Source: Caulobacteraceae bacterium (lineage in GTDB: Bacteria > Pseudomonadota > Alphaproteobacteria > Caulobacterales > Caulobacteraceae). Taken from it: a stretch of DNA of 64,000 bases. Positions 24,426 to 33,505 of the stretch are shown here, one piece after another. The notes under the pieces were generated by a model. The model saw only the letters and a program-made list of their open reading frames with translations. It was not told where the DNA came from and searched no databases. The translations under genes were made by a program, and so were the position numbers. Each line of letters starts with the position of its first letter. Within the stretch, counting starts at the first letter, position 1. The DNA lies in the NCBI GenBank assembly GCA_947475415.1, contig CANJLH010000004.1, forward strand, positions 1-64,000. The letters run 5' to 3'.

Positions 24426-25553
24426 TCAAGCCGCCGCAGTGTTCTGGCGACGCATCCGTTCGATCAATTTGTCTTCCCAGGTGGTCTGTGACCCGAGCGC
24501 CAGGGCGAGCACATTGGATCGACGGTAGTAGAGGTGGCAGTCGAAGGCCCAGGTGAACCCCATGCCGCCATGGACCTGGATGTTGTTCTTCGCGCAATGC
24601 TGGAAGGCTTGGGTGGCCGAAACCCTTGCGGTTGCGGCCGCGATCGGCAGTTCCGCGGCATCCGTCGAGAGCGCCCATGCGCCGTAGTAGGCGTTGGAGC
24701 GAGCCAGGGTGGCGGAGACGTACATGTCCGCCAGCATGTGCTTGATGGCCTGAAAGGAGCCGATCTGGCGGCCAAAGGCCATGCGGTCCAGCGCATAGTC
24801 GCGAGCCATCTCCAAAGCGCGGTCTGCGCCGCCCACCTGCTCGAAGGCGACCAGGACAGCCGCGCGGTCGAACACACGCTCGATCAACGCCATGCCCTCC
24901 CCCGCCGCACCGAGCAGCTCCGCCGGCGCGCCGTTGAAGGTGACGCGCGCCTGGCTGCGGGTGGGATCAAAGCTCTCCACCGCCTCGCGGCTGACGCCGG
25001 GTCCGGCCATGTCGACCAGGAACAGGGAGATCGCCTGGTCGCCCGCGCCGGTGCGGGCGGCCACCACCGCAACGTCGGCCACGTCGCCGTCCGCAACGGG
25101 CAGTTTTACGCCGCTTATCTTACCACCTTCCGCCTTCACCTGGATCGAGGCGGGCGTGACCCGGCCCGGACGCTCGGCCAACGCCACCGCGCCGATCGCC
25201 TCACCCGCGGCCAGTTTGGGCAACCAAGCAGCTTTCTGAGCCTCAGAGCCCGCCGCCAGCAGGAATTCCGCCGTCAGATAGATCGACGAGGCGACCGGAA
25301 CCGGCGCATCGGCCCGACCCAGTTCCTCGGCCAGCACGCAGAGTTCCAGATGGCCTAGCCCGAGCCCACCATATTCCTCGGGGATCGCGGCGCCCAGGAC
25401 GCCCATCTCAGCCAGACCCTTGTAAAGGGCGCGATCGTATGGCTCCGGCCCCTCCAGGATCGCCCGCACCGCGGTCGACGTGCAACGGTCAGCGAGAAAT
25501 CGCCGCAAGGTGTCACGTAGCTGCTTCTGGTCGTCCGAAAAATCCAGGTCCAT
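24426..25553 (-). CDS. Acyl-CoA dehydrogenase family protein (second subunit type)
   Basis: A 375-residue acyl-CoA dehydrogenase fold protein. It begins with LDFSDDQKQLRDTLRRFLAD and ends with VHGGMGFTWAFDCHLYYRRS, the pattern of FadE partners that contribute FAD binding but not the catalytic Glu. AGGAGG precedes the ATG. It is 12 bases upstream of the 23154 gene; together they look like the alpha2beta2 dehydrogenases of steroid or cyclic acyl-CoA catabolism. The assignment of subunit roles is inferred from motifs. Confidence 0.86.
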   Translation of the reverse strand: MDLDFSDDQKQLRDTLRRFLADRCTSTAVRAILEGPEPYDRALYKGLAEMGVLGAAIPEEYGGLGLGHLELCVLAEELGRADAPVPVASSIYLTAEFLLAAGSEAQKAAWLPKLAAGEAIGAVALAERPGRVTPASIQVKAEGGKISGVKLPVADGDVADVAVVAARTGAGDQAISLFLVDMAGPGVSREAVESFDPTRSQARVTFNGAPAELLGAAGEGMALIERVFDRAAVLVAFEQVGGADRALEMARDYALDRMAFGRQIGSFQAIKHMLADMYVSATLARSNAYYGAWALSTDAAELPIAAATARVSATQAFQHCAKNNIQVHGGMGFTWAFDCHLYYRRSNVLALALGSQTTWEDKLIERMRRQNTAAA

Positions 25554-25581
25554 CCGGTCCCCTCCTAATCTATCTTGTTCT

Positions 25582-26769
25582 TCAGACCCGCTCGATCGCC
25601 ACCGCGGTGGCCTCGCCGCCGCCTATGCAAAGGCTGGCCACGCCCTTGCGCAGATTGCGCGCCTCAAGGGCCGCGATCAGTGTGGCGATGATCCGTGCGC
25701 CGCTCGCCCCGATCGGATGGCCGAGAGCGCAGGCGCCGCCGTTGACGTTAAGTTTTTCCCGAGGAATGGCCAGATCGCGCTCGGCGATCATCGCCACAGC
25801 GGCGAAGGCCTCGTTGATCTCGAAGAGATCGACATCCTCCAGCTTCCATCCGGCGCGCTGGAGCGCCTTCTTGACCGCCGGCACAGGCGCGGTGGTGAAC
25901 AGCCCAGGCTCATGAGCGTGGGCGGCGTGGCTTACGATGCGGGCGACGACGTTCAATCCCAACTTCTCGGCCACCGATGCGCGGGTCAGCACCAGGGCCG
26001 CGGCGCCGTCGCTGATCGAGCTGGAGTTGGCGGCGGTTATCGCCCCATCCTTGGCGAAGGCGGGTTTCAGGGTCGGAATCTTGGCGGGATCCGCCTTCAG
26101 GGGCTGTTCGTCGTCCTTGACGGTTGTCTTCCCGGCGCGGCCGGAGACTTCTACCGCCACGATCTCCTTAGCGAAGGCGCCTGACTCCACGGCCGCACGG
26201 GCGCGGGCGAGGGACGAAATTGCGTACTCATCCATGGCTTCGCGGGTGAACTGGTAGTTTCGCGCGCTCTCTTCGGCGAAGGATCCCATGGCGCGGCCGG
26301 GCTCATAGGCGTCCTCCAGGCCGTCCAGGAACATGTGATCAAAAGCGGTGTCATGGCCGATGCGCGATCCGGACCGATGCTTCAGCATAAGGTAGGGCGC
26401 GTTGGTCATGCTCTCCATCCCGCCGGCGACGATCACATCGGCTGTGCCGGCGCAAAGCGCGTCGTGGGCCAGAATCGCCGCCTGCATGCCAGAACCGCAC
26501 ATCTTGTTGATAGTGGTGGCCTCCACAGACTTGGGCAGTCCCGCACCGAGGGCGGCCTGGCGCGCTGGCGCCTGGCCCAGGCCGGCCGGCAGCACGCAAC
26601 CCATCAGGATCTGTTCAACGGCGTCTGGACTCACCCCGGCGCGCTCCACCGCGGCGCGCACGGCGACAGCGCCCAGTTCGGTGGCCTTGACTCCTGAGAG
26701 CGCGCCCTGGAAGCCGCCCATAGGGGTGCGAGCGTAGGAGGCGATGACGATCGGATCGGTGCGGGACAT
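25582..26769 (-). CDS. Acetyl-CoA C-acetyl/acyltransferase (thiolase)
   Basis: A 395-residue thiolase for reversible cleavage of a 3-ketoacyl-CoA. The nucleophilic Cys is in NKMCGSGMQ, the His in GHPIGASGARI and the second Cys in SLCIGGGEA. Length and N-terminal SYARTPMGGFQGALSG are typical of bacterial acetyl-CoA acetyltransferases (biosynthetic or degradative). In this operon it probably completes a beta-oxidation-like cycle. AGGAG precedes the ATG and it follows the 26779 dehydrogenase by 9 bases. Confidence 0.92.
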   Translation of the reverse strand: MSRTDPIVIASYARTPMGGFQGALSGVKATELGAVAVRAAVERAGVSPDAVEQILMGCVLPAGLGQAPARQAALGAGLPKSVEATTINKMCGSGMQAAILAHDALCAGTADVIVAGGMESMTNAPYLMLKHRSGSRIGHDTAFDHMFLDGLEDAYEPGRAMGSFAEESARNYQFTREAMDEYAISSLARARAAVESGAFAKEIVAVEVSGRAGKTTVKDDEQPLKADPAKIPTLKPAFAKDGAITAANSSSISDGAAALVLTRASVAEKLGLNVVARIVSHAAHAHEPGLFTTAPVPAVKKALQRAGWKLEDVDLFEINEAFAAVAMIAERDLAIPREKLNVNGGACALGHPIGASGARIIATLIAALEARNLRKGVASLCIGGGEATAVAIERV

Positions 26770-26778
26770 AGGTGGCTC

Positions 26779-27906
26779 CTAAAGCGTGCGCGCGATGACC
26801 ATGCGCTGGATGTCCGAGGATCCCTCGTAAATCTGACAAATGCGCACGTCGCGATAGATCTTGGCGATGCCGAAGTCCTCCAGATAGCCATAGCCGCCCA
26901 GGGTCTGCAGGGCGCCGGAACAGACGGCCTCCGCAGTCTCAGACGCGAACAGCTTAGCCATGGAGGCTTCGGTTATGGCGGGTAGACCCGCGTCCTTGCA
27001 TACGGCGGCGTGCAGCACCAATTGGCGGCTGGCTTCCAGGCGGGTGGCCAGGTCGGCCAGGCGGTGACCGACGGCCTGATGCGCGATGATCGGCTGGCCG
27101 AAGGTGATGCGTTCCTTGGCGTAGGCGACCGCGATTTCCAGCGCCGCCTGGGCCATGCCCACCGCCTGGGCGGCGATGCCCAGCCGGCCCACGGCCAGAT
27201 TTGCGAGCGCGATCTTGTAGCCCTCGCCTTCCGAGCCCAATAGCAAGTCCGCCTCTAGGGCGACGTCATCGAAGGCGAGCGCGCAGGTGTCCGAAGCGCC
27301 AAGGCCCAGCTTTTCCTCCACACGCGCCACGGTGAAACCCGGCTTGTCTGTGGGGACCAGAAAGGCCGACATGCCCTTGCGGCCAGCTTCCGGATCCGTG
27401 ACGGCGAAGACAATGGCAAGCTTGGCGGTCTTTCCCGAGGTGATGAACTGCTTGGCGCCGCTCAGCACATATCCCTCGGCGGACCTGCGCGCCGTAGTGC
27501 GGACCGCTGCGGCGTCGGAACCGGCGTTGGACTCGGTAAGGCAAAAGGCGCCGACAGCCTTACCGGCCACCAGATCCGGCAGGAAGCGCGCCTGCTGAGC
27601 CGGGGTTCCGTGGTTAAGCAGGGCCTCCACGATCAGCGAGTTCTGAATCGACAGGATGGTGGATAGCGCCCCATCCGCGGCGGCGATCTCCATCAAGGCC
27701 AGGGCGTAGGAGACATAGTCTGCTCCGGCGCCGCCCGCCGCCTCCGGAGCCGTCATTGCACACAGCCCCTGCTCCGCCAGCCTCGGGAAAAGATCGTCGG
27801 GATAGCCGCCCGCCGCCTCGAACGCCCGCGTTCTGGGCGCGATCTCGGCGCGCGCAAATTCGCGCACCGCATCGCGGATCAAGGTCTGGGTTTCGCTGAG
27901 GATCAT
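26779..27906 (-). CDS. Acyl-CoA dehydrogenase (short/medium/branched type)
   Basis: A 375-residue acyl-CoA dehydrogenase and first gene of the six-gene operon. It has LTESNAGSDAAAV, GYVLSGAKQFITSGKTA and the C-terminal CQIYEGSSDIQRMVIARTL carrying the canonical catalytic Glu of short and medium chain enzymes. It resembles 2-methyl-branched or short-chain acyl-CoA dehydrogenases. An upstream GGAGG is 11 bases from the ATG. Confidence 0.92.
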   Translation of the reverse strand: MILSETQTLIRDAVREFARAEIAPRTRAFEAAGGYPDDLFPRLAEQGLCAMTAPEAAGGAGADYVSYALALMEIAAADGALSTILSIQNSLIVEALLNHGTPAQQARFLPDLVAGKAVGAFCLTESNAGSDAAAVRTTARRSAEGYVLSGAKQFITSGKTAKLAIVFAVTDPEAGRKGMSAFLVPTDKPGFTVARVEEKLGLGASDTCALAFDDVALEADLLLGSEGEGYKIALANLAVGRLGIAAQAVGMAQAALEIAVAYAKERITFGQPIIAHQAVGHRLADLATRLEASRQLVLHAAVCKDAGLPAITEASMAKLFASETAEAVCSGALQTLGGYGYLEDFGIAKIYRDVRICQIYEGSSDIQRMVIARTL

Positions 27907-28015
27907 GGGCCGCGCCGCCTCCGTAGCCGTTCACCTAGCGCCCCGCCCTCGAATGCTCAAGGCCGCCTTCCGGCTGGGGTTGTGCGGCCAGCACCGCGCG
28001 CTTACCTAAACACCC

Positions 28016-28630
28016 ATGCTTGAGCACCTGAAGTCCAATAACCGCGCCTGGGCGAGGCGCAAGGTCACCTCCGATCCTGGTTTCTTCAAACGCCTCACCG
28101 CCCAGCAGGCGCCGCGTTATTTATGGATCGGATGCGCCGACAGCAGGGTGCCGGCCAACGAGATCGTGGACCTGGATCCCGGCGAATTGTTCGTCCACCG
28201 CAACGTCGCCAATCTGGCGCCGCCCCAGGACGCCAACTATCTGTCCGTACTGCAGTTTGCGGTTGATGTGCTGAAGGTGGAGCACATCATCGTGGTCGGG
28301 CACTACGGATGCGGAGGGGTCGCGGCGGCGGTCGACGGCCAGCGACGGGGCCTGGTCGACCACTGGCTGCATCCGATCCGGGAGATAAGTCGCGAGCACC
28401 GCCAGGAGTTGGAGGCGCTGCCTCACGAACATGCGCGGCTTGACCGGCTGACTGAGCTCAACATCGTCCGGCAGGTCTGGAACGTGGGCTCAGATGTCTT
28501 CGTTCAGGACGCCTGGGCGCGCGGACAGCGCCTATCTGTGCACGGCTGGGTCTACGCCATCAGTGATGGCCTGGTGAAAGATCTGGAGGTCACCGTCTCG
28601 ACTCCGGACGAAGTCGAGCGCCTTCGCTGA
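28016..28630 (+). CDS. can: Beta-class carbonic anhydrase
   Basis: A 204-residue zinc enzyme interconverting CO2 and bicarbonate. Zinc ligands and the Asp/Arg dyad are visible: Cys40, Asp42 and Arg44 in CADSR, His96 and Cys99 in HYGCGGV. The length and the SVHGWVYAISDG C-terminal segment match the E. coli Can type. No clear ribosome-binding site precedes the ATG. It may provide bicarbonate for carboxylases rather than being specific to neighbouring genes. Confidence 0.94.
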   Translation: MLEHLKSNNRAWARRKVTSDPGFFKRLTAQQAPRYLWIGCADSRVPANEIVDLDPGELFVHRNVANLAPPQDANYLSVLQFAVDVLKVEHIIVVGHYGCGGVAAAVDGQRRGLVDHWLHPIREISREHRQELEALPHEHARLDRLTELNIVRQVWNVGSDVFVQDAWARGQRLSVHGWVYAISDGLVKDLEVTVSTPDEVERLR

Positions 28631-28706
28631 CGCCGCCTATGGCGTGACGCGGCGAGTTGCGGTCTAGTGGCCGCCTGCCACGTCAAGGAAACGCCCGGGG
28701 GAAAGC

Positions 28707-30056
28707 ATGAGTGGGGAGGCCGAGGCCGCGCACGGCCATTCGGACGCCGTGCCGATGAAGGCGTGGTTCGGTCTGGGAATCCTGTTGTTCGTAACCTTCC
28801 TGGCCTTCCTGGACCGGCAAGTCATTTCGCTGATGGTTGGCGGGATAAAAGCCGACCTGCACCTGACCGACAGTCAGATCGGGGTAATTCAGGGGGTATC
28901 ATTCGGCCTAGCGACCCTGATCTTTTCAATCCCCTTTGGTTATCTGGCCGACCGCATTCCGCGGCGCTTCGTGCTCTGCATCGGGGTGGTGATCTGGTCG
29001 CTTTCGGCCGCGGCGGGCGGTCTGGCCACCTCCTACGGCACGCTGATGGCGGCGCGGATCGGCGTAGCGATCGGCGAGGCGGCGCTTTTGCCCGCGGCCA
29101 GTTCGCTGATCGCCGACATATTCCCGCGCCACAAGCTTGCGACGGTGTTCTCGATCTTCAACTGCGGCACAATCCTTGGGGGCGCGACCGCCTACGCAAT
29201 CGGCGGGGCCGTGCTCAAGTGGGCCGGTGACGGCATGACCTTGCCTACCCTTGGCCATTTGGCCGCCTGGCAGATCGGACTGATGGTCACCGGCTTACCA
29301 GGGGTGCTCATCGCGGTTCTGGTGCTGTTCATCCCGGAACCCAGCCGTGCGCGGCGAGCAGACGGCCAGCTGGAGAACCAGGCGCCGTGGTCGGCAGTGC
29401 TGTCGTTCATGCGGATGAACTGGGCATACCTGGCCTGTTATGTCCTGGGCTTCGCTTGCCTCTATGCGGCAACGAACGCCAATTTGGCCTGGTTCCCGAC
29501 CGTTTTGCAGCGCAGCTACGGCATGTCGATCGGCCAGCTCGGCCTGATCCTGGCGATTTTCACCGGCGTGCTGGGCGTTGGCGGCCAACTCACCAACGGC
29601 TCGACGGTGGATCGCATGATGGCTTCGGGACGAACTGACGCCCACCTGCGCTATTATGTGTACGGCGCAATCATCGTCGCCATCAGCGCCATTTGCGCCC
29701 AGTTTGCGCCCAATTTCGTGATGTATCTGGCCTTGTTCGCGCCGATCAAATTCCTGATGAACTACGCCGGAGTTCAGATCGCAGCACTCCAGTTGATAAC
29801 ACCCACCGAAATGCGTGGGCGGGTCGCCGGTATTATGGGGGTGGTCTACAGTCTGGTCGGCGGCACCATAGGACCCTCTATCGTCGCCTTCTTCACGGAC
29901 AACGTCTTCCACGACGAGGCCAAGGCCATCAATTCACTCAGCCTGACCTATGCGATCCTGGCGCCCAGCGCCTGCATCCTGTTCATGATCGGGTTGAAAC
30001 CGATGCGCCAAGCCGTTGCGAGGTTGCACGCCCGCGACGCCGCCGAGGCGAGCTGA
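28707..30056 (+). CDS. MFS transporter (spinster-like)
   Basis: A 449-residue protein with twelve predicted membrane helices. The loop 2-3 motif is YLADRIPRRFVL and the first helix includes FLAFLDRQVISLMVGG; both are typical of the spinster-type MFS family common in alphaproteobacterial catabolic clusters. GGGGGAAAG lies 5 bases before the ATG. It probably imports or exports an organic acid or a related substrate of the region; the solute is unknown. Confidence 0.88.
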   Translation: MSGEAEAAHGHSDAVPMKAWFGLGILLFVTFLAFLDRQVISLMVGGIKADLHLTDSQIGVIQGVSFGLATLIFSIPFGYLADRIPRRFVLCIGVVIWSLSAAAGGLATSYGTLMAARIGVAIGEAALLPAASSLIADIFPRHKLATVFSIFNCGTILGGATAYAIGGAVLKWAGDGMTLPTLGHLAAWQIGLMVTGLPGVLIAVLVLFIPEPSRARRADGQLENQAPWSAVLSFMRMNWAYLACYVLGFACLYAATNANLAWFPTVLQRSYGMSIGQLGLILAIFTGVLGVGGQLTNGSTVDRMMASGRTDAHLRYYVYGAIIVAISAICAQFAPNFVMYLALFAPIKFLMNYAGVQIAALQLITPTEMRGRVAGIMGVVYSLVGGTIGPSIVAFFTDNVFHDEAKAINSLSLTYAILAPSACILFMIGLKPMRQAVARLHARDAAEAS

Positions 30057-30059
30057 GCT

Positions 30060-30824
30060 TCAGCTCATCCGGCTGACGGCTTCCTCCACCACGCCGTAGC
30101 CTGCGTTTTGCGGAATCACCAGGAAGCGGCCGTCGGGACGCGCCTCCACCCGGGGCTGAACGGTGACGATGGTGCGACTGCGCGCGGCGTGGATCGCCTC
30201 TTCAACCGAGTTCGACTGCGCCAACAGCTGCAGGTTCATCCGGGTCGGAAACAGGACCTTTCGTTCGCCCGCGGCCGCCAGGTCAACGGCGTCCTGGGGC
30301 CGGATCCATTCCACCGAGACGGTCTCATTGCCGTCCGAGATCGCTGTGAGTTCCGTGGTCAGGCCGCAAAGGCGGAAGTGCGTATCATAGCGTCGAGGCG
30401 CTATCACCGGGGTGATCCAGTGGGCGAAGGGGTGCATGGCGTCGAGGTCGAGCCGCGCGCCCATCTGGCGAACCAGGTTCAGGAACGACTCCTCACCCGC
30501 CTTGGGCGCCTCCTTTAGCGGCGGGCCGTCCGCATCCACCAGCAGCACGCCGGTTTCCTCATGAAGCTCGCGAAAGCCCGCGACACGAAGCGCGCGCTCT
30601 TTGGTGTCGATATCGCCAGCGATGACATGGGGAAGCCAGTCGTCGAAGTGATCGTCCGGGTCGACCAGTCCGCCGGGAAACACCAGCGCCGAAGCGAAAT
30701 CCTGCTTCTCATGGCGCTCCACCATCAGCACCTCCATCCCGCTGCGCTCGCGCACCAGCAGCACGGTGCAGGCCAGGACGGGCGTTGCAGGTTCCTTCGG
30801 CGGCTCGGGCGGGGCGTCGGCCAT
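30060..30824 (-). CDS. Nudix hydrolase, NUDT19/RP2-like
   Basis: A 254-residue protein. The start at ATG 30824 with AAGGA nine bases upstream is preferred to the open-frame start at 30932. The Nudix box is split: FPGGLVDPDD and then, after about 27 residues, AGFRELHEETGVLL (REL-x-EE-x-G). This inserted Nudix box is characteristic of the NUDT19 family, whose mammalian members hydrolyse CoA esters, so it could trim CoA or acyl-CoA. Activity is not established for bacterial members. It is divergent from the dehydratase gene at 30971. Confidence 0.82.
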   Translation of the reverse strand: MADAPPEPPKEPATPVLACTVLLVRERSGMEVLMVERHEKQDFASALVFPGGLVDPDDHFDDWLPHVIAGDIDTKERALRVAGFRELHEETGVLLVDADGPPLKEAPKAGEESFLNLVRQMGARLDLDAMHPFAHWITPVIAPRRYDTHFRLCGLTTELTAISDGNETVSVEWIRPQDAVDLAAAGERKVLFPTRMNLQLLAQSNSVEEAIHAARSRTIVTVQPRVEARPDGRFLVIPQNAGYGVVEEAVSRMS

Positions 30825-30970
30825 GGATGCGTGTCCTTGATTTTCGCCTTCTCGATATGGCGTTCGGGCTCCCTGGACAAGCGGCCCGCGACTTCCCAGG
30901 CCAAGTCCTGCGGTATATAGCCCCGCCTCCATTGTAATTCTCAGCGCTAGCCAGCCTGGAGCCAGACCCC

Positions 30971-32263
30971 ATGACCGCCGAAACCGACTCCAAGGAAGCC
31001 ATCGCCAAGGATTGGGAGAAGGCGGTCAGCTACGCCATCACCGATGAGGACATTGAACGCGCCAGGCTACTGGTCGGCGTCGATATCGCCGCCAAGACCC
31101 GCGAGTATATTCAGACCGCCACCACCGACAACATCCGCAACTTCGCCCACGGCTGTGGCAACGACAACCCGCTGCACTGCGATCCTGACTACGCCCGCAG
31201 CACGCGCTGGGGCGATGTGATCGCGCCGGGCATGATGGCCGGCGTGATCAATGCGCCCATGCGCGGCGATCCCATGAGCGACGACCTGAAGACCCGCACA
31301 AAGAGCCTGTTCCGCGGCGTGCACGTGTTTGTCTCCGGGTCCACCTGGGACTGGTACCGGCCGATCTATCCGGGTGACACGCTCTATTCCTACAATGGCG
31401 AGGAAAGCCTGGAGGTGAAGCCTTCTGAGTTCGCTGGCCGCTCGGTGATCCAGATCCGCCGCGACGTAAAGGTGAACCAACGTGGCGAAGTGGTGGGCGT
31501 CTATCGCATCCTGCGCATCCTAACCGAGCGCAAGACCGCCGCCAAAAAGGGTAAGTACTCGGCAATCGAACCGGCGGTCTACACCGATGCCGACATCGCT
31601 GAGCTGGACGCCATCTATGAGGCTGAAAAGGTCCAGGGACCGGCAAAGCGCTACTATGAAGACGTCAATGTCGGCGACAGCCTGGGGACAATGGCCAAGG
31701 GCCCGCTGACTGTCACGGACGTCATCTGCTTCCACTCCGGCGGCTATGGCTTCGTTCCCTATGCGCCGACGGTGGGCCGACTCGCCTACAAGAACCGCAA
31801 GCGGATCGCGCCGTTCTATATCAAGAACGAATACGGCATCCCCGACGTCGCGCAACGCCTGCACTGGGACCCAAAGTGGGCCCAGGCGATCGGCAATCCC
31901 ATGGCCTACGACTATGGAGTCATGCGTGAGAACTACCTTTACCACTACCTCACCGACTGGTGCGGCGATGATGGCGTTGTCACCCGGGTCCACGATGAGA
32001 TCCGTAAATTCAACTACATGGGCGACCGCCAAATCATTACCGGCCAAGTGGTGGCGAAGCGCCAGGAGAACGGCGCCTCGCTGGTGGACATCCAGGTGCA
32101 GTTCAAGAACCAACGCGACGAGATCACCGTCATCGGCAACGCCACCATCGCCCTGCCATCCAAGGAGGGCGCCCTTCCGATGTATCCCAATGTGCCGGAC
32201 GACCTCGCCCAACGCTCGGCCCAGATGATGGCGCGGCATTGGGAGCTGTCGCGCAAGCGTTAG
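30971..32263 (+). CDS. Double hotdog (FAS1-like/MaoC) acyl dehydratase
   Basis: A 430-residue protein with two hotdog domains: an N-terminal FAS1-like dehydratase domain (about 50-185, with GCGNDNPLHCDPDYA and IAPGMMAGV) and a second MaoC-like domain (about 225-420). The first carries the catalytic Asp/His-like pair in DNPLHCD. It would hydrate or dehydrate a CoA thioester. It forms an operon with the acyl-CoA dehydrogenase 17 bases downstream, which suggests consecutive steps of one oxidation cycle. Similar proteins occur in actinobacterial and sphingomonad catabolic clusters. Confidence 0.83.
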   Translation: MTAETDSKEAIAKDWEKAVSYAITDEDIERARLLVGVDIAAKTREYIQTATTDNIRNFAHGCGNDNPLHCDPDYARSTRWGDVIAPGMMAGVINAPMRGDPMSDDLKTRTKSLFRGVHVFVSGSTWDWYRPIYPGDTLYSYNGEESLEVKPSEFAGRSVIQIRRDVKVNQRGEVVGVYRILRILTERKTAAKKGKYSAIEPAVYTDADIAELDAIYEAEKVQGPAKRYYEDVNVGDSLGTMAKGPLTVTDVICFHSGGYGFVPYAPTVGRLAYKNRKRIAPFYIKNEYGIPDVAQRLHWDPKWAQAIGNPMAYDYGVMRENYLYHYLTDWCGDDGVVTRVHDEIRKFNYMGDRQIITGQVVAKRQENGASLVDIQVQFKNQRDEITVIGNATIALPSKEGALPMYPNVPDDLAQRSAQMMARHWELSRKR

Positions 32264-32280
32264 AAGGGAGATCCACCGCC

Positions 32281-33447
32281 ATGCGTCACATCCTGGAAGT
32301 CCCGCCTCCCGCGTTCATGGACGACGAGGAAATCCGCATCTTCTCCGACAGCGTCGGCAAGTTCTTCGACGAACACGCAACGCCGGAGCGGACCGCCAAG
32401 TGGCGCGCGGACGGTCAGGTGGAGAAAGCCTTCTGGCTCGAGGCCGGCGCGGCTGGTTTGCTGGGCGTGTCGGTGCCAGAGGAATACGGCGGCGGAGGCG
32501 GCGACTTCCGTCACGACCTGGTGATCTTCGAGCAGGCTGCTCGCAAGGATGTCTCCGGGTTCTCGGTCTCCCTGCATAATGGGATCATCGTTCCCTACAT
32601 TGTTGCGCATGGCACGGACGAGCAGAAACGCCGCTGGCTGCCCGGCTTGTGCAGCGGCGAACTGATCACCGCCATCGCCATGACCGAACCCGGCGCGGGG
32701 TCCGATCTGCAGAATATCCGCACGACGGCGATCCGTGACGGCGCCGGCTACCGTATCAATGGCGCCAAGACCTTCATCTCCCACGGCCAGATCTCCAGCC
32801 TGATCGTGGTGGTTGCCAAGACCGACCCTACCGCACGGGGCAAGGGCGTCTCGCTGCTGGTAGTGGAGCCAGACAAGGCCGAAGGGTTCCGTCGCGGCCG
32901 CAAGCTGGAAAAGATCGGCAATGACGCCGCCGATACCTCCGAGATGTTCTTCGACGATGTGTTCGTGCCGGCCGACAACCTGTTGGGTCTGGAAGAAGGC
33001 CATGGCTTCCGCCAGCTGATGACCGAGCTGCCCAGGGAGCGGCTGGTGATCGCCATCGACGCCATCACCGGGATCGAAATGGCCCTGGAGACCACCCTCG
33101 ACTACGTCAAGAACCGCAAGGTGTTCGGCCAGACGGTGCTGGAGTTCCAGAATACCCAGTTCAAGTTGGCCGACCTGAAAACCCAGGCCGCCGCCGCAAA
33201 GGCCTTCGTCAACTACTGCACGGACCTGCTGTTCAAGGGCGAACTCACCACCGTCCAGGCCTCAATGGCCAAGTTGCTGGCCACCGACCTGCAAGGCAAA
33301 GTGATCGACGAATGCCTGCAGTTTCACGGCGGCTACGGCTATATGGAAGAATATCCCATCGCCCGCATGTTCCGCGACGCCCGTATTACCCGCATCTACG
33401 GCGGGGCGAATGAGATTATGAAGCTGCTGATCGCGCGAAGTTTGTAG
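32281..33447 (+). CDS. Acyl-CoA dehydrogenase lacking the C-terminal catalytic Glu (isovaleryl-CoA dehydrogenase-like arrangement)
   Basis: A 388-residue enzyme from ATG 32281 (AAGGGAG upstream); the open frame extends to 32239. Visible: MTEPGAGSDLQNI, YRINGAKTFISHG, RKVFGQTVLEFQNTQ and the C-terminal RIYGGANEIMK. The usual Glu in the Y-E-G motif is Gly. In isovaleryl-CoA and citronellyl-CoA type enzymes the base is supplied from another helix, and here Glu in ITGIEMALE is a candidate. A branched-chain or isoprenoid acyl-CoA substrate is therefore plausible. Confidence 0.88.
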   Translation: MRHILEVPPPAFMDDEEIRIFSDSVGKFFDEHATPERTAKWRADGQVEKAFWLEAGAAGLLGVSVPEEYGGGGGDFRHDLVIFEQAARKDVSGFSVSLHNGIIVPYIVAHGTDEQKRRWLPGLCSGELITAIAMTEPGAGSDLQNIRTTAIRDGAGYRINGAKTFISHGQISSLIVVVAKTDPTARGKGVSLLVVEPDKAEGFRRGRKLEKIGNDAADTSEMFFDDVFVPADNLLGLEEGHGFRQLMTELPRERLVIAIDAITGIEMALETTLDYVKNRKVFGQTVLEFQNTQFKLADLKTQAAAAKAFVNYCTDLLFKGELTTVQASMAKLLATDLQGKVIDECLQFHGGYGYMEEYPIARMFRDARITRIYGGANEIMKLLIARSL

Positions 33448-33505
33448 GGGGCGTCCCGTCCCTGACTTTATCCTAAGGCCTAGCCCTAGTCGTAGGTCAG
33501 TTGGG

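Noticed and set aside
28631..28654. CGCCGC/GCGGCG hairpin after the carbonic anhydrase gene
   Set aside because: The stem is 6 bp with no T-tract, so it is not a convincing terminator.
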